Of a stretch of 64,000 nt of DNA, positions 35,462-43,692 are shown piece after piece. The notes under the pieces were generated by a model. It saw only the letters and a list, made by a program, of their open reading frames with translations, was not told the DNA's origin and made no database searches. Made by a program: the position numbers and the translations under genes. Positions within the stretch are counted from its first letter, which is position 1. Each line of letters starts with the position of its first letter. Source of the DNA: Clostridiaceae bacterium. Lineage in GTDB: Bacteria; Bacillota; Clostridia; Lachnospirales; Lachnospiraceae. The stretch is from contig QXWR01000002.1 of NCBI GenBank assembly GCA_009911065.1, positions 1-64,000 of the forward strand, in the 5' to 3' direction.

Positions 35462-37150
35462 TTACTTTTGTTTTAAGTACATCCGGGCCCCATATGGTCT
35501 TAACTGCCCTTTCACCGAACCTTCATAATTTCCAATAAGAAGAGTTTCCTCCTCCCATTCCTCCAAAAGTTTACAGGGAACCTGTTTATCAAAGAAATTG
35601 CACACAACCAAAAGCTGGCTCTCTTCATCTTCCCTCATATAAGCAAAAATAGTTTCATCTTCTTTTAAAAGCATCTGGAAACGGCCTTCCACAAAGACCC
35701 TATGGCTCTTTCGAAGATGGATCAGCTCCCGGTAATATTCAAACACAGAACCTGCCACCCCAACCTGAGCTGCTGCGTTAATCTCCGGATAATTGGGATT
35801 CATTCGAATCCATGGGGTTTTATGGGTAAAGCCTGCGTTTTCACTATCATCCCACTGCATGGGGGTGCGTGCATTATCCCGGCTCTTGGCATAGATGGAT
35901 TCCATAACCGAACGTTCTTCATACCCTGCCTTCTTTCGCTCCTCATACAGATTTCGCGTCTCAATGTCCCGGTAATCTTCTATTGGGAACTTAATATTCG
36001 TCATTCCCAGTTCTTCGCCCTGATAAATATAAGGAGTTCCCTGCATTCCGTGAAGAAGGGTAGCCAGCATTTTTGCCGACTCCACCCGGTACTCTCTGTC
36101 ATTGCCCCAGCGGGATACAATCCGGGGCAAATCGTGGTTATTCCAAAACAAACTGTTCCATCCCTGCCTGTAAAGTTTGGTCTGCCACCGGTCAAATACC
36201 TCTTTTAACTCCCCAAAAGGAAGAGGGGCCAAATCCCATTTTTCCTTTCCTTCCTGCTGGTCTAAAAGCACGTGTTCAAACTGAAAGACCATGGAAAACT
36301 CACTTCCGTCCGGATTGCTATAAAGCTTCGCATTTTCCGTGTCAGCGCCCCAGGCTTCTCCTACGGTAATCAAATCCCCCTTCTGAAAGGTTTCCCTGCT
36401 CATTTCCTGAATATACTTGTGAAGCATAGGACCATTATTGGTAATGCCTTCATCTGGAACTTTGGCAATCTGGTCAATCACATCCAGCCGGAAGCCTCCT
36501 ACCCCCTTTTCCATCCACCAGGAAATCATTTTGTAAATCTCCTGCCGGACTTTTGGATTGTCCCAGTTTAAATCTGGCTGGCGCACGGAAAACTGATGAA
36601 AATAGTATTGCCCGATCCCCGGAACCCATTCCCAGGCCGAACCGCCAAAAGCTGCCCTCATGTCATTGGGTGGAGTATTTCCATCTCCATCCCTCCACAC
36701 ATAGTAGTCATGGTATGGATTGTCCTTTCCGGACTTTGCCTCCAAAAACCAGGGATGCTCATCTGATGTGTGGTTTAACACCAAATCCATAATAATTCTG
36801 ATATGACGCTTTTTTGCCTCTTCAATCAGCTCCTCCATATCCTTCCGGCTGCCAAACATAGGGTCAATATCCTGATAATCGGAAATGTCATATCCATTGT
36901 CATCCTGGGGGGATTTGCACACCGGAGAAAGCCAGATTGCATCAATCCCCAGGTTTTCCAGGTAATCCAGACGCGTAATAATCCCCTGCAGATCTCCGAT
37001 TCCATCTCCATTGCTGTCCTGAAAGCTTCGTGGATAAATCTGATAAATCACTGCCCTTTGCCACCATTTTCTGTTGTTGCCATTGGTTATATTTTGATTG
37101 CGATCTTCCATTTTTCCATCCTTTTGTTGTGTGGTTTTCCTTGACTCCAT
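35462..37150 (-). CDS. malL: GH13 oligo-1,6-glucosidase (MalL-type)
   Basis: A cytoplasmic glucosidase of about 562 residues, the GH13_31 length. Conserved regions: WWQRAVIYQIYPRSFQDSNG, DLVLNHTSDEHPWF, GGFRLDVIDQIAK with the nucleophile Asp at about 223, VGEAWGAD with the general acid Glu, and FWNNHDLPR. The Val directly after the nucleophile is the known marker of alpha-1,6 specificity in isomaltases, against Ala or Thr in alpha-1,4 enzymes. It would finish breakdown of imported isomalto-oligosaccharides. The ATG at 37150 follows GGAGG by eight bases; a second RBS-like copy precedes Met at 37111. Confidence 0.9.
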   Translation of the reverse strand: MESRKTTQQKDGKMEDRNQNITNGNNRKWWQRAVIYQIYPRSFQDSNGDGIGDLQGIITRLDYLENLGIDAIWLSPVCKSPQDDNGYDISDYQDIDPMFGSRKDMEELIEEAKKRHIRIIMDLVLNHTSDEHPWFLEAKSGKDNPYHDYYVWRDGDGNTPPNDMRAAFGGSAWEWVPGIGQYYFHQFSVRQPDLNWDNPKVRQEIYKMISWWMEKGVGGFRLDVIDQIAKVPDEGITNNGPMLHKYIQEMSRETFQKGDLITVGEAWGADTENAKLYSNPDGSEFSMVFQFEHVLLDQQEGKEKWDLAPLPFGELKEVFDRWQTKLYRQGWNSLFWNNHDLPRIVSRWGNDREYRVESAKMLATLLHGMQGTPYIYQGEELGMTNIKFPIEDYRDIETRNLYEERKKAGYEERSVMESIYAKSRDNARTPMQWDDSENAGFTHKTPWIRMNPNYPEINAAAQVGVAGSVFEYYRELIHLRKSHRVFVEGRFQMLLKEDETIFAYMREDEESQLLVVCNFFDKQVPCKLLEEWEEETLLIGNYEGSVKGQLRPYGARMYLKQK

Positions 37151-37247
37151 TTTTCCATCCTCCTGCAATAACACTATTTTAAAAAACTTTTGAAAAGAAG
37201 TATACCATAAAATTTACTGATTTGTTGAAAAACTTCCGGAACCCCCT

Positions 37248-38273
37248 CTAATCGGTTGTGCTGCGCCGTTTTAATACAGGGGTAACTACCTGATGAATGG
37301 GTTCCTTTAACGGCATTGGCTTTCTTTTTTTCCGCTCATTCATCTGCATCACCAAAAGCTCCATGGCCTGGTATGCGATTTTTCCGATCTGCTGCCCTAC
37401 TGTGCTGATGGGAAGAATGGCAGAGGTTGCAATCGGAGAATCATCAAATCCCACAATCCGATATTCCTCCAAAAGGCTGCCGTATTTCCGTATGAGCAGA
37501 TTCAGAAAAATATTGGCATGGGTGTCATTGGACACAAAAACCCCCTTCTTTTTTCCTTTATAGTTTTCCTCCATTTCCTGGAGAATCTCTCCGATTCGTT
37601 TTTCATTTTCCTCATAAGTTCTGCCAAAACTGGTCAAAATAAGTTTATGCGTCCGATTTTGTTCCTGGCAAATGTCTAAAAATCCCTGGATTCTCTGATA
37701 ACCAGGCGTTGTTTTTGACACCTGCTGGTTCAGATGGAACAAAACGTCACAATTATTTCTGCACAACAAACTGGTTGCCTGGACCGCTCCCATATAGTTG
37801 TCCGTATTTACACTGCAGGTATATTGATCTTCCCGCTCAATGGTCACCAAAGGAATGTTATAAGATGCCAGGTCTTTGGAAGGAATGGTGTGGCTTAAAA
37901 CAATAAGCCCTTCAATCTTGTAAGCCAGCAGCTCCTGAATATATTGCCGTTCCACCCCTTCATCCCGATTTCCCTCAAATACCAGGAATTTGTACCCGAA
38001 TTTTTCATAGGTAGACAGGATTTCCGATAACATCTGAGCATAATAGTGCATGTACAGATCTGGAATAATGATCCCTACAAATTCTGTTTTCCCGTTAGCC
38101 AGAATTTTTGCCACCTTATTTTCTTTGTAGTTCAATGCCTCCAATGCGTCTGAGATAATCTGCTGGTTCTCCAAAGTCAGAGAATCCGGGTTGTTAAAAT
38201 ATCTGGAAATTGTAGTTTTGGAAAAATTCGTGTATTTTGCAATGTCATCAAATGTTATATTCTTTTTTCCCAT
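37248..38273 (-). CDS. LacI-family repressor, probably of the sucrose operon
   Basis: 341 residues. The N-terminal HTH is ITFDDIAKYTNFSKTTISRY, then a hinge with ILANGKTEFVGIIIP, then a periplasmic-binding-protein-like effector domain. The hinge helix has VAKILANG rather than the common ARxLA. It is divergent from scrB; two arrays of 12-bp GTTACCGGTAAC-like units lie between them, one close to each gene, so it likely represses scrBA and itself. The malL gene follows by 98 bases but has its own -10-like sequence, so it may also touch the alpha-glucan locus. The start at 38273 follows AAGGAATTGGGAAT. Confidence 0.85.
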   Translation of the reverse strand: MGKKNITFDDIAKYTNFSKTTISRYFNNPDSLTLENQQIISDALEALNYKENKVAKILANGKTEFVGIIIPDLYMHYYAQMLSEILSTYEKFGYKFLVFEGNRDEGVERQYIQELLAYKIEGLIVLSHTIPSKDLASYNIPLVTIEREDQYTCSVNTDNYMGAVQATSLLCRNNCDVLFHLNQQVSKTTPGYQRIQGFLDICQEQNRTHKLILTSFGRTYEENEKRIGEILQEMEENYKGKKKGVFVSNDTHANIFLNLLIRKYGSLLEEYRIVGFDDSPIATSAILPISTVGQQIGKIAYQAMELLVMQMNERKKRKPMPLKEPIHQVVTPVLKRRSTTD

Positions 38274-38346
38274 ATTCCCAATTCCTTTCCTTTTATTTCT
38301 GCAAGTCATACGCCAAGTTTATCATAAAAACAGGGAAATTGTAAGA

Positions 38347-38376
38347 GTAACCGGTAATGTTACCGATTTTGTAACA
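38347..38376. promoter_or_regulatory. LacI-type operator array, lacI side
   Basis: Two and a half 12-bp units in register: GTAACCGGTAAT, GTTACCGATTTT, GTAACA. They match the units at 38474-38509 and lie 74 bases upstream of the repressor start, where binding would give autoregulation. Confidence 0.65.
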
Positions 38377-38432
38377 TTTGCATAAAAAAGAAAAGTGCCG
38401 TTCATAAAGAATGCCGAAATAAAAATCCTTCA

Positions 38433-38461
38433 TTGACAAGAAGGAATGGCAGTGATAGAAT
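38433..38461 (+). promoter_or_regulatory. Sigma-A promoter of scrBA
   Basis: TTGACA (38433-38438), a 17-base spacer and TAGAAT (38456-38461). It would start transcription near 38468, just before the operator array and about 57 bases from the scrB ATG. Confidence 0.85.
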
Positions 38462-38473
38462 GAGAAACATAAA

Positions 38474-38509
38474 GTTACCGGTTACTTTACCGGTAACAAA
38501 ACCGATTAC
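38474..38509. promoter_or_regulatory. LacI-type operator array, scrB side
   Basis: Three contiguous 12-bp units: GTTACCGGTTAC, TTTACCGGTAAC and AAAACCGATTAC, around the palindrome GTTACCGGTAAC. They sit directly after the predicted transcription start, where a bound repressor would block elongation or initiation. Confidence 0.75.
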
Positions 38510-38524
38510 TAGCGGAGGATAAAT

Positions 38525-40015
38525 ATGGAACATTCAATAAGCCCGCAGCTTTTAAAAGTCCGTAGAATGGAAAGAAAGCAAATCCATGATATTCCAAAGG
38601 AAGAACGTCCGGCTTATCATGTGTCTGCTCCCACTGGCTGGATCAATGATCCCAATGGATTTTCCATTTTCCAGGAGCAGTGCCATCTGTTTTTTCAGTA
38701 CCATCCATTTAGTAAAAAATGGGGTCCTATGCATTGGGGACACTGCACAAGCAAAGATTTTATCAAATGGGAATATCTTCCCTGTGCATTGGCTCCCGAC
38801 AAATCCTATGATGAAGGCGGATGCTATTCTGGAAGTGCCATTGAAGCCAACGGGGAACATGTGCTGATCTATACTGGAGTCATAGACCGGTATCTGGATG
38901 ACGGGTTCCACTATTACAGACAGGTTCAGTGCATAGCAAAAGGAGATGGTATTGATTACAGAAAAAATGAGCAAAATCCGGTGATTACAGGGGAGAGCGC
39001 TCCTGCGGGAAGCAGTTTGGAAGATTTTCGGGACCCCAAAGTGTGGAAAGAGGAGGATGGATACTATCTGGCAGCAGGAAGCCGGTCCGAGGATGGAAGC
39101 GGACAGATTTTGCTGTACCGTTCACAAAATCTGGACCAATGGGAATATGTGACGGTTCTTGACCAAAGCCGGAATCAATATGGGAAAATGTGGGAGTGTC
39201 CTGATTTTTTTCCTCTTGGTGATAAACAGATTTTGATGGTTTCCCCCCAGGACATGAGGGCTTTTGGATTGGAATTTCATAATGGCAATAACTCCATCTT
39301 CCTCTATGGACAGTACGATAAGCAATCCCACCAGTTTCAGCGAGAGAAAGTTGCTTCTGTTGATTACGGGCTTGATTTTTATGCTCCTCAGACGTTACTC
39401 ACCAAGGACGGCCGGCGTATTCTCATCGGATGGATGCAGTCATGGGATGCCAACATTACGCCGGTTTCATTTCAATGGTCCGGAATGATGACGATTCCCA
39501 GAGAGCTGACTCTGGAACACGGCAGAATTTATCAACGGCCTGTAAAAGAACTGGAAAACTATCGCACGGATATGGTTCGATACGACCATTTACAGATTAC
39601 AGGCGCTACGGCTCTGGACAATATCCAGGGGAGGGTTTTGGAACTTCTTCTTGAAATCACTGGTTTGGAATTTGAACATTTTCAAATCCGATTTGCAAGA
39701 AATCATGAATATGAAACTTTTTTGCAGTACAACCGAAAAAAAGAATGCCTGACCATAGACAGAACCCACTCTGGAATTGATCGTGACGTGGTCTGCCGCA
39801 GAAAAATGGAGCTTGCTCCCATGGAAGACGAAAACGGAAAAAAAGTTTTAAAGCTTCGAATTTTACTTGACAAATATTCCGTTGAAGTATTTGCCAATGA
39901 TGGGGAAAAGGTTATGTCCTCCCTGTTTTACACACCCCTGGAGGCAGATGGAATTGTATTTGATTGTGACCAAACTGCCTGGGTCAACATTATAAAATAT
40001 TCATTTGAAATTTGA
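38525..40015 (+). CDS. scrB: Sucrose-6-phosphate hydrolase, GH32
   Basis: Cleaves sucrose 6-phosphate, delivered by the PTS, to glucose 6-phosphate and fructose. 496 residues: the five-bladed propeller with nucleophile Asp at about 42 in GWINDPNGF, the RDP motif in DFRDPKVW, and acid/base Glu at about 224 in WECPDFF. A C-terminal beta-sandwich follows. GCGGAGG before the ATG sets the start. It lies 56 bases before the PTS gene, and the pair with the divergent LacI-type repressor makes a standard scr locus. Confidence 0.93.
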   Translation: MEHSISPQLLKVRRMERKQIHDIPKEERPAYHVSAPTGWINDPNGFSIFQEQCHLFFQYHPFSKKWGPMHWGHCTSKDFIKWEYLPCALAPDKSYDEGGCYSGSAIEANGEHVLIYTGVIDRYLDDGFHYYRQVQCIAKGDGIDYRKNEQNPVITGESAPAGSSLEDFRDPKVWKEEDGYYLAAGSRSEDGSGQILLYRSQNLDQWEYVTVLDQSRNQYGKMWECPDFFPLGDKQILMVSPQDMRAFGLEFHNGNNSIFLYGQYDKQSHQFQREKVASVDYGLDFYAPQTLLTKDGRRILIGWMQSWDANITPVSFQWSGMMTIPRELTLEHGRIYQRPVKELENYRTDMVRYDHLQITGATALDNIQGRVLELLLEITGLEFEHFQIRFARNHEYETFLQYNRKKECLTIDRTHSGIDRDVVCRRKMELAPMEDENGKKVLKLRILLDKYSVEVFANDGEKVMSSLFYTPLEADGIVFDCDQTAWVNIIKYSFEI

Positions 40016-40071
40016 AACCAATTTCGTTGCTGTAACAAACAGCAGTCGAACCACAAAAAAGGAGAAAAAAC

Positions 40072-42030
40072 ATGGAAGAAAAGTATAGGAAAGCAGCCCA
40101 GGAGATCCTGAACTGTGTGGGAGGGGAAAGCAATATTGTCAGCGCTGCTCACTGTGCCACACGATTGAGACTTGTCTTAAAAGACGATTCCAAAATTGAC
40201 CGGAATGCTTTGGAGCAAATAGATCTTGTAAAAGGCAATTTTAATAATGGAGGGCAGTTCCAGATCATTTTAGGAACTGGCATTGTCAACAAAGTATATG
40301 GAGAATTTATCCAAATCGCTCATATTACAGAAATGACAAAAGAGGAACTGAAACAGCAGGCTGCGAAAAAAATGAATCCCATTCAGAAATTATTAAAAAC
40401 CCTTGCTGATGTATTTGTTCCGATTCTGCCTGCCCTTGTTGCATCTGGTCTTTTAATGGGCATTAACAATATCCTGACTGCCCAGGGCATGTTTGTCCCC
40501 GGTAAGTCTCTTGTGGAAGCATTTCCGGCCATTAAGGACATTGCAGAGATGGTGAACTTGTTCTCCAATGCAGGATTTACCTTTTTACCTGTATTGATCG
40601 GATTTTCAGCTGCTAAAATTTTTGGCGCAACTCCCATTTTGGGCGCAGTCATAGGAGCGATCATGATTCATCCTGACCTGATGAATGGATATGGTTATGG
40701 TCAGGCTCTACTGGACGGAACGGTTCCATACTGGCATATTTTTGGATTTTCCGTTGCAAAAGTAGGTTATCAGGGTACAGTTCTTCCGGTAATTGCATCT
40801 GCTTTTTGTCTGGCAGTGATTGAAAAACGGCTGAGGAAGGTAGTTCCTGCCATGTTGGATAATATCGTTACCCCTCTTCTGTCTGTTTTGCTTGCTGGGG
40901 CATTGACCTTTTTATTCATAGGCCCGGTTATGAGAGGCGTGGGTGATATGATGACCAATGGAGTTATGTGGCTGTTTTTTGACCTTGGAGCTTTGGGCGG
41001 ACTCATCTATGGAGTTACATATCCGCTTCTGGTTATTACAGGTATGCACCACAGCCTGGTAACGGCCGAGACCCAAATTCTTGCAAACATCGGAACTTTA
41101 GGCGGTTCTCCCACCTTTGCCGTGGTGGCTGCTGCAAACTGCGCTCAGGGCGCTGCCGCGCTGGCGGTTATGTGCCGTTCAAAAAACGACCCGAAAATGA
41201 AAAGTATGGCATCTGCATCTGGAATTTCTTCCATGTTGGGAATTACAGAACCAGCCATCTTTGGCGTAAACTTAAAATTACGGTATCCTTTTTACGGAGC
41301 CTTGATTGGAGGAGGCATAGGAGCTGCCTATGCTACCATCATGCATGTTTTATCCGTCTCTCAGGGACCCTGCGGTGTAATCGGCGTCATCTGCATTCGG
41401 CCTGACTGTATGCTGCAGTTTATGGTTTCCATGGCCATTGCCATTGTATGTGCTTTTGCTGCAACCATGTTTTTAGGGAAAATCCTGGGTCAGAAAGAAA
41501 ATGATGGAAAAAACCAGACCCCATCCAATCAAAAAAGTGAGACTTTATCTCCATCGGAGCATAAACCGGTTATGAGAATCCAGACAGAATCCGGCTGCAT
41601 CTATGCGCCGGTTGAGGGAACTGCCATTCCCCACACTGAAATCAAAGACGCCACTTTTGCAGCAGGGGTAGTTGGGGAAGGAGTGGGAATCGTTCCTTCA
41701 AAAGGTGAGGTAGTTGCACCCTTTGACGGCCAGATTTCTATGTTCTTTGACACCAAACATGCCATTGGCCTTGTCAGTAATGACGGAGTGGAAATTCTGA
41801 TTCATGTGGGAGTCAACACAGTAGAACTTCAAGGAAAGCATTTTACTCCCTTAAAACAATCTGGCGATTCGGTGAAAGCCGGAGACCGGCTGTTAGAATT
41901 TGATATGGATGCCATAAAAGCGGCTGGTTATGATTTAACTACAGCAGTCCTGGTTCCTGCTCCAACCCATGTAAAGATGGTGAAAACAGGAGAAGTGAAA
42001 CAACTGGATAAAATTTTAACCACGCTCTAA
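40072..42030 (+). CDS. scrA: Sucrose-type PTS permease EIIBCA
   Basis: Imports sucrose as sucrose 6-phosphate. 652 residues in the order EIIB (1-85, phosphorylation Cys 28 in HCATRLRL), EIIC (about 105-460, ten or so membrane helices, GITEPAIFGV) and EIIA (about 505-652, phosphorylation His at about 578 in ILIHVGVNTVELQGK). Such B-C-A permeases serve sucrose, trehalose or beta-glucosides; scrB upstream favours sucrose. AAAAGGAG precedes the ATG. Confidence 0.92.
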   Translation: MEEKYRKAAQEILNCVGGESNIVSAAHCATRLRLVLKDDSKIDRNALEQIDLVKGNFNNGGQFQIILGTGIVNKVYGEFIQIAHITEMTKEELKQQAAKKMNPIQKLLKTLADVFVPILPALVASGLLMGINNILTAQGMFVPGKSLVEAFPAIKDIAEMVNLFSNAGFTFLPVLIGFSAAKIFGATPILGAVIGAIMIHPDLMNGYGYGQALLDGTVPYWHIFGFSVAKVGYQGTVLPVIASAFCLAVIEKRLRKVVPAMLDNIVTPLLSVLLAGALTFLFIGPVMRGVGDMMTNGVMWLFFDLGALGGLIYGVTYPLLVITGMHHSLVTAETQILANIGTLGGSPTFAVVAAANCAQGAAALAVMCRSKNDPKMKSMASASGISSMLGITEPAIFGVNLKLRYPFYGALIGGGIGAAYATIMHVLSVSQGPCGVIGVICIRPDCMLQFMVSMAIAIVCAFAATMFLGKILGQKENDGKNQTPSNQKSETLSPSEHKPVMRIQTESGCIYAPVEGTAIPHTEIKDATFAAGVVGEGVGIVPSKGEVVAPFDGQISMFFDTKHAIGLVSNDGVEILIHVGVNTVELQGKHFTPLKQSGDSVKAGDRLLEFDMDAIKAAGYDLTTAVLVPAPTHVKMVKTGEVKQLDKILTTL

Positions 42031-42109
42031 TCCAGATAAACTAGTATAATCAAAACATAGCAGAACAAGATTGTGACAATTTTAGATCGATAAACAGAAT
42101 GGAGAGATT

Positions 42110-42943
42110 ATGGAGATTCAATATTTGGGAACAGCAGCAGCAGAAGGATGGCCAGCCCTTTTCTGTGATTGTGATATTTGCCGTAAGGCAAGAAAGGAAG
42201 GAGGAAAAGATCTTCGAACCAGAACTCAATCGATCATTGATGGGACCCTCCTGATTGATTTTCCGCCAGACACTTACACCCATGCCATAAAACACTCTTT
42301 AAATTTGGGACAGATTCAGCATTTGCTGATTACTCACTCTCATATGGACCATTTTTTCCCGGTGGAACTGATTCACCGCCATGAACACTTTGGACACAAT
42401 GCCAAAGGGATGCTTCATGTATATGGGAATGAAACTGTGGAAAAGGCATTTTATGACGCAGTTCTCATTGACCGATTCAAGGTACATCCCCTTGATAACA
42501 GCGTTAAATTTATCCGTCTGAAGCCATTTGAAGATTTTTATGCAGAAGGCTATCATATTATTCCCGTGCCAGCTGATCACGATCCACGGGAAACCTGCTT
42601 TATCTATATCATTGAAAAAGATGGAAAATGTCTGCTGTACGGACATGATACGGGAATGAACTTGAAACAGGAAGCCTGGGAGTGTATTTACCGTCACAAG
42701 TACAACTTGATTTCCATGGATGCCACAATGGGAAAGCAAAAAACCAATGGTTATCATATGGGACTTCTTGATGATGTGGAGTTTGCCAGACGTTTGGAGG
42801 AAAAAGGATGTGTAAATCCAAACACAATAAAAATCATCAATCATTTTTCCCATAATGGGAACATGACTCATAAGGACTTGGAAGAATTTGCCCATAAACA
42901 TAAAATGATTGCTTCCTATGATGGGATGCGTGTGGAATTTTAA
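42110..42943 (+). CDS. PhnP-like MBL-fold metal-dependent hydrolase
   Basis: 277 residues with the metallo-beta-lactamase signature THSHMDHFFP (about 75-84), further metal ligands in VPADHDPRET and LLYGHDTGM, and a C-terminal His in IINHFSHNG. The start MEIQYLGTAAAEGWPALFCD with CDCDICRKARKEGG resembles PhnP-like phosphodiesterases, where such Cys residues bind a structural zinc. No phn genes are near. It follows scrA by 79 bases and could be co-transcribed; the substrate is unknown. GGAGAGATT before the ATG supports the start. Confidence 0.8.
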   Translation: MEIQYLGTAAAEGWPALFCDCDICRKARKEGGKDLRTRTQSIIDGTLLIDFPPDTYTHAIKHSLNLGQIQHLLITHSHMDHFFPVELIHRHEHFGHNAKGMLHVYGNETVEKAFYDAVLIDRFKVHPLDNSVKFIRLKPFEDFYAEGYHIIPVPADHDPRETCFIYIIEKDGKCLLYGHDTGMNLKQEAWECIYRHKYNLISMDATMGKQKTNGYHMGLLDDVEFARRLEEKGCVNPNTIKIINHFSHNGNMTHKDLEEFAHKHKMIASYDGMRVEF

Positions 42944-42944
42944 A

Positions 42945-42973
42945 TAGACAACGTTTCAATGACATGATAAAAT
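42945..42973 (+). promoter_or_regulatory. Promoter of the Uma2-family gene
   Basis: TAGACA (42945-42950), a 17-base spacer and TAAAAT (42968-42973), beginning two bases after the stop of the MBL gene and about 68 bases before the next gene's start. Confidence 0.65.
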
Positions 42974-43047
42974 AATTAACAGCAGCTGCCAGCAACTGAA
43001 ACCATAGAATACAACCACATACAATAACCAAGAAAGGAAGTGTTACT

Positions 43048-43614
43048 ATGCCGCCAGTACTACAGCCACAGCCAGAAGCAGCCACTCTGGAACAGTATGA
43101 GGCTCTGCCAGAAAATATCCGGGCAGAAGTCTTTGATGGACAGATCTATTATATGGCTAGCCCATCCCAAGAACACCAGACAATTTCTATGGAACTTTCC
43201 ACTTTGCTTAACACTTATCTCAAAAGCAAAAAGGGGCCATGTCAGGTGTTTTATGCTCCATTTGATGTAAAATTGAATGACGTTCCCCTCACCATTGTTC
43301 AGCCTGATCTCATGATTGTATGGGATAAAAACAAATTGGACGGAAAGCGTTGTAATGGCGCTCCCGATTTCATTATTGAGATTGTTTCTCCCGGCAATCC
43401 GGCCGATGATTATATCCGAAAGGCATACTACTATGAATCTTCTGGTGTTCGTGAATACTGGATTGTCGATCCCCGCCGCAAAATAGTAACCGTCAACTAT
43501 TTTGAGAAAAACATGCTCAGCATCCAGTATTCTTTTGATTCCACAATTAAAGTCAATATCTATGATGATCTGCTTATCAACTTCTCCGAGATTGCGGATC
43601 TTCTGAACACTTAG
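43048..43614 (+). CDS. Uma2-family (DUF820) PD-(D/E)XK nuclease-like protein
   Basis: 188 residues with the Uma2 layout: LEQYEALPENIRAEVFDGQI, QPDLMIVWD, APDFIIEIVSPGN and RKAYYYESSGVREYWIVDP. The Asp, the Glu-Ile-Val stretch and the following Lys/Tyr residues form the PD-(D/E)XK-like site. Members are widespread; their biological role is unclear. It stands alone with its own promoter, and its last codons and TAG lie inside a 31-bp terminator stem. GGAAG upstream of the ATG supports the start. Confidence 0.88.
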   Translation: MPPVLQPQPEAATLEQYEALPENIRAEVFDGQIYYMASPSQEHQTISMELSTLLNTYLKSKKGPCQVFYAPFDVKLNDVPLTIVQPDLMIVWDKNKLDGKRCNGAPDFIIEIVSPGNPADDYIRKAYYYESSGVREYWIVDPRRKIVTVNYFEKNMLSIQYSFDSTIKVNIYDDLLINFSEIADLLNT

Positions 43615-43673
43615 TCAAAACAAAAAAGGCATGTGCTACCCTGCATATGCCTTTTTTGTTTTGACTAAGTGTT
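43606..43673. terminator. Bidirectional terminator with 31-bp stem
   Basis: Arms 43606-43636 and 43643-43673 are complementary over 31 bp with one G-U/A-C-type mismatch and a 6-base loop. Inside the stem, A-rich and T-rich blocks beside GGCAT/ATGCC act as U tracts in both directions. It sits between convergent genes ending at 43614 and 43693. Confidence 0.9.
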
Positions 43674-43692
43674 CATCCCACAAAATCTTATT

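Noticed and set aside
42945-42965. CcpA cre site near the Uma2 promoter
   Set aside because: The TGAAACGTT stretch does not fit the cre spacing when aligned base by base.
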